From Prochilodus magdalenae (taxonomy: Eukaryota; Chordata; Actinopteri; Characiformes; Prochilodontidae): a stretch of 64,000 nucleotides of DNA. The notes beneath the pieces were generated by a model. It worked only from the letters and a program-made list of their open reading frames with translations. It was not told the origin of the DNA and did no database searches. The stretch spans positions 438,501 to 502,500 of the forward strand of contig JAMWET010005002.1 in the NCBI GenBank assembly GCA_024036415.1, in the 5' to 3' direction. Positions within the stretch are counted from its first letter, which is position 1. Each line of letters starts with the position of its first letter. Below, piece by piece: positions 39,201 through 53,894 of this stretch. The position numbers were made by a program, and so were the translations under genes.

Positions 39201-42200
39201 GGTGGCATGTTGAAAAGGCTCGAGCTTGAAGACGACAGATTGATGTATTAGTTAATGATGACTCCAGCATTTCCCACACATGCTTGCTGTTAGTCACGTA
39301 TAACATATAAAGGACATATTGTAGACAAAGAGTTTTTCTTCAGTACAAAAAGGACTGTTACTGCATTGGCATGAGCAATATCTAAAAGCAATTTGTACGA
39401 TATTTAAAATTTTGGTTAAAATTAATGGTTACATCAAACCTCGCAACTTAATACACACATGGTCCTCTGCACATTTGAGTTTGAGCTACTTTCTGCTCTC
39501 TACTCTACTTTCTTTCTACTCTGTCTCTCTGTCTTAACTACTTCACTACTTTTTTAATAGATGTCATTGCAAATGTTTATTGTAGGGGCTGGTGGAATGG
39601 CCAAACAATTATCATGATACTTCAAGACATTTTACAATACACTATGTATATGTATAGATGGATAGATCTAAGGAAGGACAAAGTTTCCTTGTTTATACAG
39701 AAGTGTGGCGCTAGGGACAATTGTCTGTCCGGAAGAATGAGAGTCTGGTGATAAGAATGTGTGAATGGTTCTGCTGTGTAGGCCAATTTCACACACACTA
39801 ATTCTGCATGAGATGAGCGACTTGGCAGAGTTTATTGGTCATTCATGCATTCAGTGTTGGCCCTGCCTAGGACAAGTCAGGACAGACAAGTTCTACCGAC
39901 ATCTTTAACAAAATGAATAAGCGGTCAGATCACGTACTGTAGCTCAGTTGCAGTGATTCGTCAAACAGCGGGATGTATCAGCTTGGGTGCGACAGCTTTC
40001 TGTCATGTGATGAGCCAAATGTTTCAAGACAGGTGAAGTACATATTTCATATTCAGCATATTTATCTTTCTGCAATCTTAAAAATCATTCTACAGTAATC
40101 TAAGTCTTATTTATGTGTGAAATAGTATTGTGTGTGGTGGTATCCACCTGCTGACGCACATCTGAACATAACATGCTGGTGCTCAATGCAGTAAGAACTT
40201 TAGCAAAGTAAAACTGATAGCTATAAGCTATGACGGGGCCAATACTCACTTAATAATTAAAAGACTTTTTATGACCTTTAAGTTGAATTAGAAAGACATC
40301 ACAAATTTCCCACTTGGAAACTTGATTCTCACTTTCAGAGAAAAAAACATTCTGAAGAATTTGGAGAACTGTCTTTTTTTTTTTTTTTTAATACTTAATG
40401 AACATGTAATTAAAAGTCTCATTATAAGCTCTGTAAAGGCAAGTTGATAAAGGAAACTGAGTTGCCTTTTGTTTTAGAACTCGGAGATTGGAGGGTTTTT
40501 CAAATGCGTAAAGAAAATCAACATGGGACAAGAAGAGGGGAGAATAGAGCTAAGTTCGTCTTTATGCGATTCTTCGTGAGTATGTTTTGAATTAATAAAT
40601 AATACATTTTTATAAAATAATAAAATTTTTGTTAAAAAAACAACATATTAAAGTGACTTTTCACAGTGCAGGACCCAAATGGGTATTAGCAGATTTTGAA
40701 AACTTCATATGCATCAGACTAATGTTAAGATTTGAGGCTAGTGTTTCATTATGTAGTTATTGAATTCTGAAAGAGCAAAACATTTGAGATGCTGGGTTAC
40801 TGTGGTGAAATATTTGTATATTAAATATATAAACATCTAGAAATAAATTTCACTGTAATGCCGCTAAAGGTCCATCAGCCTGCTGTGTGTGCATGCATGC
40901 ATATTTCTTTATTGTGTTCATTATATTATTTATTGTATTATTATATATGTGAGCTTTTTCCTAAGTAAATCAAATTGTTTTTTATGTCACAACTGCATTT
41001 TCTAAATTTTCTATATCAACATCAATAGAAATGTACTGTATATGAAAGCTATTCAGTCGCAACACTGGCTAATCAGTTCTGGTATATATAAAATATTTCT
41101 GCATCCTTAATTTGTGTCGAGAGTATTAACATAGCGAATATCAAGTAAGTCTATCTATAACCAGTGTTAATAAATTTACCTTCCTGTTATATAACCCTCT
41201 CGCTTTTTACATAGTTTTAATGGAGTTGGCTTTGTTTTCAGGCTGGAGGAAGAAGAGAGCGTGGGTGAGGAGGATGATGATAATTATGATGACATCAGAG
41301 TAGTGGTATGTACTGCAACATTTCAATATTGCATAATAGTAATAATAATAATAATAATAATGTTTGTAAGACTGACTCTAAACATGTCACTCTTTAAGAT
41401 GTATGTTTAAATAAAATAAGGTTATGTTTTGTTAGGGTCAGGATTAGGGCCAGGGTGAGGGTTGGGGTTAGGTTTTGGGTTGAATTTAAAGTGACATTAT
41501 GTAACAAATTTAAAATAATAGCTTCAAAATCTTTTTGCTGCCACACTGTCTTGTACATCTGTCTATGAGGGGGGGCTCAAACGTATCCATTCTCACATAA
41601 TAATGCTTTAAGGTTGGGGTTAGGATCATGGCCAGGGTGAGTTTAAGGCTATAGTTGTGATTAAGACCACAGTTTGGAAAAGGTTAGCAATGCCAACAGT
41701 ACATGCAAGATATCAACGGTACACAATATAAGATCACTGGACAAAAATTAGTCACCTGTGACAGAAACGTATCTAAACCCATGTAGCACCTCCATGAGCA
41801 TTATTAACAGCTGTGATAGGATTTGACATGGACTGACAAGTTTCAGGATGTAGGCTGCATCAATGTTCAGACACTCTTGCATCAAAGAAGCCCGCAGGTA
41901 TTTACAGCCTCTCATCCACATGCAGCTCCATCTGCAAGAGCCTGAAGTTACTACCTCCTACCTGCTGTCAGTGATACCCTAAGACCACTCAAAGTGCTAT
42001 CAGACATTGTTTTGTAACAATGTGAACCCTGATTCTTCTTTCACTCAGCGTTCTAGCTCTGAGATCCATATGGTCATGCTTCTTGGTCATTAAAGCATTA
42101 TTTTTTACATTTTTTTTTCAGGATGCAGAAGCTTTCATTTCAAACAGCCATAAAAGAAATCGACACACGTGGCTTCCAGTATCAAGATCGAAAGCTGGAG

Positions 42201-45200
42201 AGTCGCCCAGGACGCCGAAAACAAAAAAGGAGAAGGTGAAGAAAAATACCCCCAGAAATGATAAAAAGAAACCAGGCAAAAGTAAGAAGAGTCCAGTCTC
42301 TAAAGCTGCTGAAGTCATAACAGAGGCTGAGGAGAACACAGAGACTCTGTCTGACACACAGGTCAGCTCACCGAGTTTCAGAACATCACAGTCAAAAAGC
42401 AAGAAGAAGGAGAAGGAAAACTCAACCCCGACTTCACTCTCTGCATTCAGTGTAAGATCTCTCCTGATGGACCAGGAGCAGAACAGTGAGCAACAGCTGG
42501 AAGTTCTAGCTACTTCTTCACAAGAGACTCAAGATTTGCTTTGCAGCCACACTCAAGGTTGTGAAAACTTAGCTCTAGGGGGATCCGATGATGAAACAGT
42601 GATTGAGGAGACGCAAAGGCCAGACTCAGACCAAGCTTTAGAAGACACAGAGGAAACACCAAGACTTGAAATACGGCGGCAAAATTTGAGAGAGAGAAAT
42701 GAACTCCATGAGAGAGACAGCGTTACCAGTGAAGATGTGCTTCGTGAAGTACAAGAAAACAGTGGTCCTGACAGAGAAGATGACAGTACAGGTCCAGACA
42801 GTAGCATGCCTCATCCAAAAGAGAAAATGCCAACTTCCAAATGCCAATTTCCAACACAGTTGGTGGATGATGATCTTTCAGGGTTGGCAGTAAATGCAGA
42901 CTCAAGTCCTGGTAAAAAACTCATCATAGGTGGACAGGCAGAAATGACCATAGGCACAGTAGAGAGTCCAGTGTTTAATTTCGGTGGACTGAGCTTGCTG
43001 AAGAGAAGGAAAAGAAAAACCACCAAAAAATCCGAACTGTTACATGGTTCACACACTGAGACAGGACAGCATGATGGTTCTCTTTTGTTCGATGAGGTGT
43101 CGGTGCAAACAATGAAAGGGAAATCAGGGAATGAAGAAGTTTTACAGCAGGATGCTAGCAAGAATCTTGTCCAGTCTGAGATGGCAGCATTGCTCTTTGA
43201 TGAACCATCTGGGTTGGACCGTGGAACCTCTAGCTCACAGTCTCGGGGACACAAGAGAGATCGACAAGAAACCAGAACACTTGAACCAGATGATATTGCA
43301 GAAAGTGCAGAAACCTGTGGAAGTTTCCCTGACCTCCAGGTAGATGATTTGGTGACCCCAAGGAAGAAGAAAAGAAGGAAGAGAGACCAGGTTGCTGAAG
43401 ATCATGAAGCTATAGACGTTTGTCAAGTAGAGTCCTCTGTCTCAGTTGATGCTCCAAAGGCGAGTGAGGATTCTGAGCAATTCTCTGAATTGGTTCCAGA
43501 GGGAAAAGTGATGACAAAGAAAAAAGTGCAGCTTGTTCAGCAAGGTGTGGATATAGAAGCCGCTCAGATGGACAATTCAGAACAGATTGAGGCGGCGGAA
43601 ATAACTCCGCATTCGGAGCAGGAAGCCACTGAATCAGTTCCAGAGATAAAAGGAAGAAGGAGAGCGCAGACTGGTGAAGATGAAGTAGGGACTGCAAAGC
43701 AGATTGAGGATGTTGAAATGATTCAGCATTCTGAGCTGCAGTCTATTGAATTGGTTCCTGAGAAAAAAGAGAAGAAGAAGAAGAAGAAGAAAAGGAAGAA
43801 AGAACAGGTTGGTGAAGATCATGTCAGTCTTGAAGCCTGTCAGCTAGAGACTGCCGCGCACTTTGAGGCTGTTGAAGTGATCCAGAGTTCTGAGCAGCAA
43901 GCTGCTGAATTGCTTCCAGAGAAAAAACAGAGGAAGAAGAAAAAGAAGGGGTCTGGGGTCATTGAAGAAAGTGTGGATATAGAAAGCAGCCAGTTAGAGA
44001 ATTCTGAACGGATTGAGACGGTAGAAATCATTCAGCATTCAGAGCAGGATGCTACTGAATCAATTCCAGCAAAAAAGGTGAAGAAGAAAAGAAAGAAAGG
44101 GAAGGTTGGTGAGGATGATGTGACTATAGATAACAGTCAGGTAGAGACTGCAGAGGATGTTGAAATGATTCAGCATTCTGAGCTGCAGTCTATGGAACTT
44201 GTTCCTGAGAAGAAAGTGAAGAAGAAAAGGAAGCGAGAACAGGTTGGTGAAGATGAGACTGTGCAGGCCAGCCATCTAGAGACTACAGCACAAGTTGAGA
44301 TGCTTAAAGAGATTCAGCATTCTGAGCAACAAGCTGCTGAATTGGTTCTAAAGAAGAAAATGAAGAAGAAGAAACATAAACAGCCTAGGGTCTTTGGAGA
44401 AAGTGAGACCCTAGAGACCAGTCAGATGGAGAAGATGGAGAATGCAAAGCATGTTGAGGCTACAGAAGTGGTTCTGTGTCCTGAGGATCTAGATGCTGAA
44501 CTGGTTCCAGAGGAAAAACTGAAGGAGAAGAAAAAGAAAAAAACAGGGGTTGTTAAAGAACATGCCTCGGTAGAGGCCAGTCAGAATGAGACAACTGAGC
44601 AAACGGCTGCTCCGGGAATGATTCAAGATTCTGAACCCCAAGCTACTGAATCTGTTTCAAAGACCAAATTGAAAAAGAAGAAAAAGAAGCATGAGGTCAC
44701 TGAAGAAAATGTAGAGACCAGTCAGATGGAGACTACAGAGCAGGCAGATACTCTGGAAATGATTCTGGATTCTGGACTGCAAGCGATTGAATTGGTTCCT
44801 AAGAACAAAAAGAAGAAGAAGAAGAAGAAAAAGAAGCAGCATGGGGAAATATTAGAAAATGGAGAGACCAGTCAGATAGAAACTAGGGAGCAAGCTGAAG
44901 CTCTGGAGAGGATTGTGGATTTTGAGCAGCAAGCTACTGACCTGGTGCCAGAGACAAAACTGAAGAAGAAGAAGAAGAAACGGAAGCAGCTGGAGGTTGC
45001 GGAAGAACACGCTGCTGCAGAGACCAGTCAGATAGAAACAACAGAGCTAGCAGTTGCTCTGGAAATGATTCAGGATTCTGAACTGCAAGCTGCTGAGCTC
45101 CTTCCAGAGAAAAAAGTGAAGAAGAAGAAAAAGATGAAGCTTGGGGTCATTGATGAAAATGCGACTGTAAAGACCAGTCAGATCAACAAAGCAACAAAAC

Positions 45201-45493
45201 AAGCTGGGGCTGTGAAAACAATTCTGGATTTTGAGCAGCAAGCCATTGAACTAGTTCCAGAGAAAAAACTGAAGAAGAAGAAAAAGAAGAAGAGTGGACT
45301 CCTTGAAGATGATGTGGCTGTAGAGACCGCAGAGCAAGGTGAAGCTGTTAACATGATTAAGCATTATGAGCAGCATGCCACTGCACTAGTTCCAGAGAAA
45401 AAACCCAAGAAGAAAAAGAAGAAGAAGAGTAACTGTGTTGATGCGGAAGATGTGGATATGGAGCAAGCTGAGTTTCTAGAAATGGATTTGTGA
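36295..45493 (+). CDS. TAF1D-like protein with large lysine-rich repeat extension
   Basis: Five exons, 36295-36473, 38420-38810, 40478-40575, 41242-41305 and 42122-45493, join in phase to 1,368 codons (1,367 residues plus stop). The start is the first ATG after a CpG-rich region. Residues 60-245 carry short blocks that resemble human TAF1D in the same order, as I recall that protein: DSLFLTQ, a Ser/Asp-rich stretch, a basic patch followed by FPFL, ILV...GGFFKCVKKIN, and DDIRVVDAEAFISNS. TAF1D is a subunit of the SL1/TIF-IB complex that places RNA polymerase I at rDNA promoters; human TAF1D is about 278 residues and lies head-to-head with C11orf54, as here. The 3.4-kb last exon adds acidic/Ser-rich sequence (to about residue 690) and then about 14 repeats with lysine blocks, which would suit a nucleolar location. 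No human counterpart of the extension is known to me. Orthology is inferred; the gene structure is well supported. Confidence 0.72.
36843..37065 (+). repeat. Dispersed repeat in intron 1 of the TAF1D-like gene
   Basis: Starts AAAGGGGAACTCCACCAATT and contains AAGTGCTCTATTCTAGAGAA and GTTGTGATAGTAACCAGAGA, as in 26790 and 27411. Element type unknown. Confidence 0.55.
37280..37865 (-). mobile_element. Degenerate Tc1-like transposon, copy A
   Basis: Inverted ends of the form AATAGTTGCACCCGGAAGGA and its complement near 37830-37855. The minus strand keeps a fragment RRVHNAGLHARRLLLPLTPH typical of the pre-catalytic region of Tc1-like transposases. Frames are broken. Copies B and C lie at 49985 and 61905. 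Confidence 0.75.
38739..39105 (+). repeat. Intragenic duplication, copy 1 (exon 2 end plus intron 2)
   Basis: Starts in the last 72 bases of exon 2 of the TAF1D-like gene and runs into intron 2. It is similar to 39675-40055 in the same orientation, offset by about 936-949 bases. Shared landmarks include AGGACAAAGTTTCCTT at the left end, the CTGGTG that ends the exon, and GTGAAGTACATATTTCATA at the right. Confidence 0.85.
39675..40055 (+). pseudogene. Intragenic duplication, copy 2, with dead copy of the exon 2 end
   Basis: Second copy of 38739-39105, lying in intron 2. The part matching the exon (39675-39750) carries substitutions, small indels and an in-frame stop, and the bases matching the functional GTAAGA donor read ATAAGA at 39751, so it cannot act as a 5' splice site. 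It therefore looks like a decayed partial exon duplication. Divergence is noticeable but the match is clear over about 370 bases. Confidence 0.8.
41336..41362. repeat. (AAT)n trinucleotide repeat
   Basis: About nine AAT units just inside intron 4 of the TAF1D-like gene. Confidence 0.9.
41738..42000 (-). mobile_element. Tc1-like transposon fragment in intron 4
   Basis: CACTGGACAAAAATTAGTCA followed by CCTGTGACAGAAACGT is the complement of the end seen at 57785-57830, so this is the same element type in the other orientation. It ends within about 120 bases of the large last exon of the TAF1D-like gene. Confidence 0.6.
43460..45440 (+). repeat. Coding tandem repeats, about 14 degenerate units with Lys blocks
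   Basis: Within the last exon of the TAF1D-like gene, a unit of roughly 45-50 residues recurs about 14 times. Each has an acidic helix-like part ending close to EMIQHSEQQATELVPEKK, then a run of lysines (up to about ten), then a hinge near GVxEEx..ETSQxET. Examples of the core are SELQSIELVPEKK, SEQQAAELLPEKK, FEQQATDLVPETK and YEQHATALVPEKK. The units have diverged at many positions while the frame is kept, so the array is not a recent slippage product. The opposite strand shows long leucine/phenylalanine-rich open frames that are shadows of the lysine codons. Confidence 0.9.
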
Positions 45494-45639
45494 GCACAGA
45501 ACCATTGCACAGAAAAAAGTGAAAAAGATCATCATGTGACAGAGTGACACATGAAGGACAGATGACCGTGAGACCATGGGTAGCACCTAAAACTCTCCGT
45601 ACAGTTAGTGATAGAAATGGCTAAGATAAGAACCTAGCT

Positions 45640-46020
45640 CTTTGTTTGACAGCAAAAAAAGGACCAGCAGAACCTGACATGGATGTGAGCCTAGGGGTGA
45701 TGCTGCGTCCCAGGAGAGCCACCGGGCTTTTCAGTCAACACCTTCAAAAGTGGTGTCAGGAAAGAAGAAGAAAAAGATCAAGCGGGACAATATTGACTCG
45801 GGTCAGAACGTATGCAACTTCAAATAGATGTGATGTGTACATTTTAGACGGAACCACTGGACTGAAAACAGTAAGGCCCACGAGAGGGTTTGGGCACACT
45901 GCTTGGCAAAAAAGCAGAACAAAGAGGACAGTATTCTATACTCAGGAGGAGGATATTTTAGGAATTCTGAGAGGAAGGAAAAGAAAATAAGAGGCCTCTC
46001 TCTACTGATAGAGGCCACAC
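45640..46020 (+). other. Open, basic reading frames downstream of the TAF1D-like stop
   Basis: After the stop at 45493 the sequence stays unusually open. One frame (45646-45990) ends in ILRGRKRK; a second contains KVVSGKKKKKIKRDN and stops at about 45827; a third is open across about 45850-46040. Candidate acceptors exist (CTTTTCAG before about 45738, ACATTTTAG before about 45852), but I could not build an in-phase spliced model. The lysine-rich stretch resembles the upstream repeats, so this may be 3' untranslated sequence that used to be coding, or an alternative last exon. Confidence 0.3.
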
Positions 46021-46282
46021 AACATCTTGCAGTGTCTGAATGAATGAAACCTTTCTTCACTGACCCGTAATGACTCCATAGTACAAGCCAAAATGAGACG
46101 TACTTTAATTTTCATGTCATAAATAGATTTGCATACAAATATCTATTTTCCCTTACCTTACCTTACCTATAGTTGTGAACATTTGTATAATTCTCAATGG
46201 GACCTGGGCTTTTTGACACCCTTTCACTCCCTAAACCTATATTACATGTTCTATATTACAAGTGTTGTAATTACAATTTTTT

Positions 46283-46288
46283 AATAAA
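46283..46288 (+). promoter_or_regulatory. Polyadenylation signal, TAF1D-like gene
   Basis: AATAAA about 790 bases beyond the stop codon at 45491-45493 and the first clear signal downstream on this strand. Confidence 0.5.
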
Positions 46289-46289
46289 C

Positions 46290-49979
<3,690 letters not shown>

Positions 49980-49984
49980 TTCAT

Positions 49985-50650
49985 CATCTTCATCATCAAA
50001 AACAATAGTAGCACAAGTAGCAGCACCCAGAAGGAATCAACCAACAGGAATGGAACTGGGTGGGTAGGCTGACATTGTGTGAGATGCAAATGAAATGAAC
50101 CTTATTGCTGTTCCTGACTGCTCGCAGACATTCAGCAAGCCGTGATGTCTCCCCATTAGACATCCTGTGCCAGCACCATTGGCAGACAGCTGCACAACGC
50201 AGGACTACATGCACACCACATCAACGTCACCAAAGACTGCAATGGTGTCGTGCCAGACTGTCAGACTGACGAGTCCCTCTTTTGTCTCGGAGGAGACGAC
50301 CAACGAATCAGTGTGGAGGCACCTTGGTCAGCTCATAAATGGGTTGTTGTCACATGTCCAGAAGGCCTGGTGTCACTCTACCTCCACCTCTACCGCACAC
50401 AGTCTGCAGGAACTGTGTGAGAATATTTAAGACGCATGGGATGGATTATCACAGGACACTATTAGGAACCTCTAATTCTACTGAGACATTTGGCATGACA
50501 CTACTTCTGTATATCTAGCTCAATAAATATTGCCCAATTCAGTCTAAATGTATCATGTATTGTTCCTGGTAACCTTCTTCTTCCTTCACAGTAGCACTGC
50601 AATCCCACACTTCCTTCTGGGTGCAGCTATTCTTTTGATGATGAGTGTAT
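49985..50650 (+). mobile_element. Degenerate Tc1-like transposon, copy B
   Basis: Ends carry AGCAGCACCCAGAAGGAAT and the complementary TTCTGGGTGCAGCTATTCTT. The interior translates, with shifts, to LHNAGLHA and TDESLFCLGGDDQRISVWRH, the segment around the second catalytic aspartate of Tc1 transposases. Stops and frameshifts make it inactive. Confidence 0.8.
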
Positions 50651-51357
50651 TTCAGAATATAAGTATTTTAGTGGAGTTATAATAACGATTACAGACCCTG
50701 AGAGGTAACAAAGGATTGAAAGAATCTAAAACTGTAAAGCTATTCATACATCTGGACCATAAGATTAGAGAAATGATACCAGGAAATACCACAAGTAAAC
50801 CTACAAGGGGAACTAAAAACTAGTGAAGTTTCTGATTCAAGTATTCCTAATGCTGCTTGAGACAGTTCCTCTCAAGAAATGACTCAAGAATTCTATACCA
50901 GTTATATACTAGTTCAGGACAAAGTAAACGTAAATAAACACTATCTTTGTTATAAATACATTTTATTATTTTGTAACTTCCCAGCCATATCTGATATCTA
51001 AACCCAGGTAAACATTTAAGAATATATTTTAATGTACTAGAAATGTACTTGCATTAGGAACATCAATTAACTCAAGTATAAGTATAAGCACACATTTTCT
51101 GTGTTAATTACAAGTATTAAGTATATACACATTAATACATATATACTAATAATTACAAATTTCACCTCAGCAGTACTTCAGTGTGCTTAATATAAGTATG
51201 TACTTAAGCGTATATGAACGAATTTTGGTGTTGTCTTAAAATAGTACAGTTTAGTACTATTAGTTCTATATTATACTATATATATATATATATATATATA
51301 ATACTATTAGTAGTATATTTAACAGCACTAATAAAAATTTTGCATACTAAGTATATA

Positions 51358-51864
51358 CAGGGGTTGGACAATGAAACTGAAACACCTGGTTTTAGACCAC
51401 AATCATTTATTAGTATGGTGTAGGGCCTCCTTTTGCAGCCAATACAGCATCAGTTCGTCTTGGGAATGAGACATACAAGTCCTGCACAGTGGTCAGAGGG
51501 ATTTTAAGCCATTCTTCTTGCAGGAGGAGGTTCATTGGTGGAGGTTCGTCCTTCTTGGTGGTATGCTGACATTACCCTGGATACCGTGGCTCTTGATACA
51601 TCACTGTCTTGGTCACAGATGCGCCAGCAAGACGTGCACCAACAGTTTGTCCTCTTTTGAACTCTGGTATGTCACCCATAATGCTGTGTGCATTGCAGTA
51701 TTTTGAGCAGAACTGGGCTCTTACCTGCTAACTGAACCTTCACACTCTGCTCTTACTGGTGCAATGTGCAATTAATGAAGATTGGCCACCAGGCTGGTCC
51801 AATTTAGCCATGAGACCTCCCACACTAAAATGACAGGTGTTTCAGTTTCATTGTCCAACCCCTG
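51358..51864 (-). mobile_element. Internally deleted Tc1-like element, copy 1 (507 bases)
   Basis: Terminal inverted repeats CAGGGGTTGGACAATGAAAC... flank the element, and TA dinucleotides flank both ends. Inside, only the transposase N-terminus (complement of ATGGGTGACATACCAGAGTT, coding [20 protein letters not shown] in the sister copy) and the last part remain. It shares its deletion joint with the copy at 57836. Confidence 0.93.
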
Positions 51865-52199
51865 TAGTTGGTGTATAGAAATAGCACACTTTCAGTACAT
51901 AAAGTTTTAGTTAATAAAGTTAAATAAAGTTTACTAAGTACACCGAAGTAGAATTTTCTCCTGAGAAACCATCACAGCTTCTAAACATGCTTGGACAGAG
52001 AGGGGGAAGGTTTATTGCACTCCTGGGCACGAGGACAAAAAAGTACTCTGAATGGATGTATAGTGCTGTTTTAGTAGCGTCAGAATCCTGCACTGCCCTA
52101 AGCATTGGGGCACATGGTGCGGAGATGCCAGCAGTGAATGGGCCCCTCATCCTGATACTGACTTCTGATATGATACTGTAATTGTACACCAAAGAAAAA

Positions 52200-53890
52200 T
52201 ACAAACCGTGTGTGCCAATAATAGCAAGATGGCATAAGATGGTGTGGTGCTGGAGGACGGTTGGTTCATTGTCACTCGGCTATTATTAGACGATCTATGA
52301 TCAGTGTTTATTGACTATGCACTGTGAGAAGCTGCTTTCCATCAATCTCCTACGTTATCATTGTCTGTGAAAGCAAGACAGTGAATGAGGAAAGCCTAAA
52401 CTGGCAATAACAATATATTAGGACCTTGATGTGTAATATACAGTCTTTGCTGTAAGTACTTTGTAAACTACATGTCCATCTGCCCTAGGTCAAGGTCTTG
52501 ACATGACATGATACAGCCAGTAATACAAATTCCCTTATGAAGCGAAAGATGTTCAAATGTCCTTTGGTGATCTTCATGCAGATACGAGTGCCCAGCAGTT
52601 CTTAGAGTCATCTACAACCTGCAGTAGCTCATTTACATTTATAGCCAGTATCCTATTACATTCCTTCTGACCACTACAAGCACACAGAATGACGAATACC
52701 AACAAAGTCTCTAGGAATAGGACTCTTGAGTGAAGCTTAAGTAGCCCGAGGCAGCTCCACTGATCTTAGTAACTTCTAAAGAGGCCACTTTGACACTTGA
52801 ATTGAAAGAATGTGCAGGGCAGGTGATTGGGCAGCTGCTGCAGACGTCCACCATTGCTTAGGACAGAAAAACAAGGGGTGACAAGAGAGTGACCCTTGTG
52901 ACAGCCAGTGGGGGAATTTATAGGTGGTAGAATGACCTCCAACACAGCACAACAGCTCCTCCTTTCCTGTCTCTTAGGCAAGCAACCTAATGACTGTCTT
53001 GTCTAATGAAAGTTGAGTGTCATGTTTTCATAATGCCTCAAAGCATGGGCAAGGCACACAGAACTTCAGGCATCCTGCTTGTGCATAAAGGGCGTCAATT
53101 CAATCTATCTGTGGACTTAGTGGAACACTAATATTCTGATTTGTCTGCACTAGAACTGAGTGGGCTTCATGTCTGCATTATGTGGTCAGGAAAAGACAGC
53201 AGATCTGGGTAAACCACCAAAGAGGCAATGCAGATGTTTACTGAGGACATACCAGATGTTGTCGTGCTCACCAGCAGCCTGCAGATGACATGCTGTGTTG
53301 CTGCATTAGACTGCATGGAAATTAGACTCTGTAGACCCACAGACCAACGCTTCTCAGTGAAATTCCCTGGGGGGCTTCCTTGTTACAGTGGCTCCAGTGA
53401 CAGGTCCTTCCTAAACATGAGCTGCCATGGTGAGCAGTTTAGGAAGGACAGCAGCAACGGTTGGCCATTCAGTCAGTTGTGTGCAAACACGTCCAGGCCG
53501 AACAGGTGGATTTGACAGTGAGAACCATAGATAGCCTAATGGTGTCTGCACTGGTAAACAAGTACATCAAAGCTAATAGCCTGGACCACCTTTGAATACA
53601 ACTGGCATCCTATGCAACCCTTTGGGGACTTGTCCTAGGCTCAGGCTAAACATATCTATGTCCCACAGTGGGACAAAACAGGGAAATTGTCATATCAGCA
53701 GGTGATGTAGAAAACTGTAGCCATGTTGTATAATTATATTAGTGCACAGGCTTATCTGGCCTGAAGCCCAGAGGCCCTGAGTATTAGCATTTGAGTGTCT
53801 TATTGTTTAGAATCTCTGTCTTTATTTGTCAGACCTTAAACATGTTGTTATCAACTTACCAGTGTTTGAATTTGAAACTCCAGTGGCAGC
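52200..53890. other. Noncoding sequence, no element classified
   Basis: I recognise no exon or repeat family. The 95-residue frame at 53228-53515 has no known relative that I can name and no splice context. Confidence 0.4.
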
Positions 53891-53894
53891 TAAA

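Noticed and set aside
36474..42121. snoRNAs in the introns of the TAF1D-like gene, as in the human TAF1D locus
   Set aside because: I looked for paired C (RTGATGA) and D (CTGA) boxes; one C-box-like ATGATGA near 37153 has no partner at the right distance. H/ACA types cannot be judged by eye.
42118..45241. Long Leu/Phe-rich open frames on the minus strand inside the giant exon
   Set aside because: They are complements of GAA/AAG-rich codons of the real gene, with no splice sites or known domains.
36295..45493. Identity as transcription termination factor TTF1 or NOLC1, suggested by lysine repeats
   Set aside because: No Myb-type DNA-binding region and no NOLC1 serine/acidic repeat pattern; gene order and N-terminal blocks fit TAF1D better.
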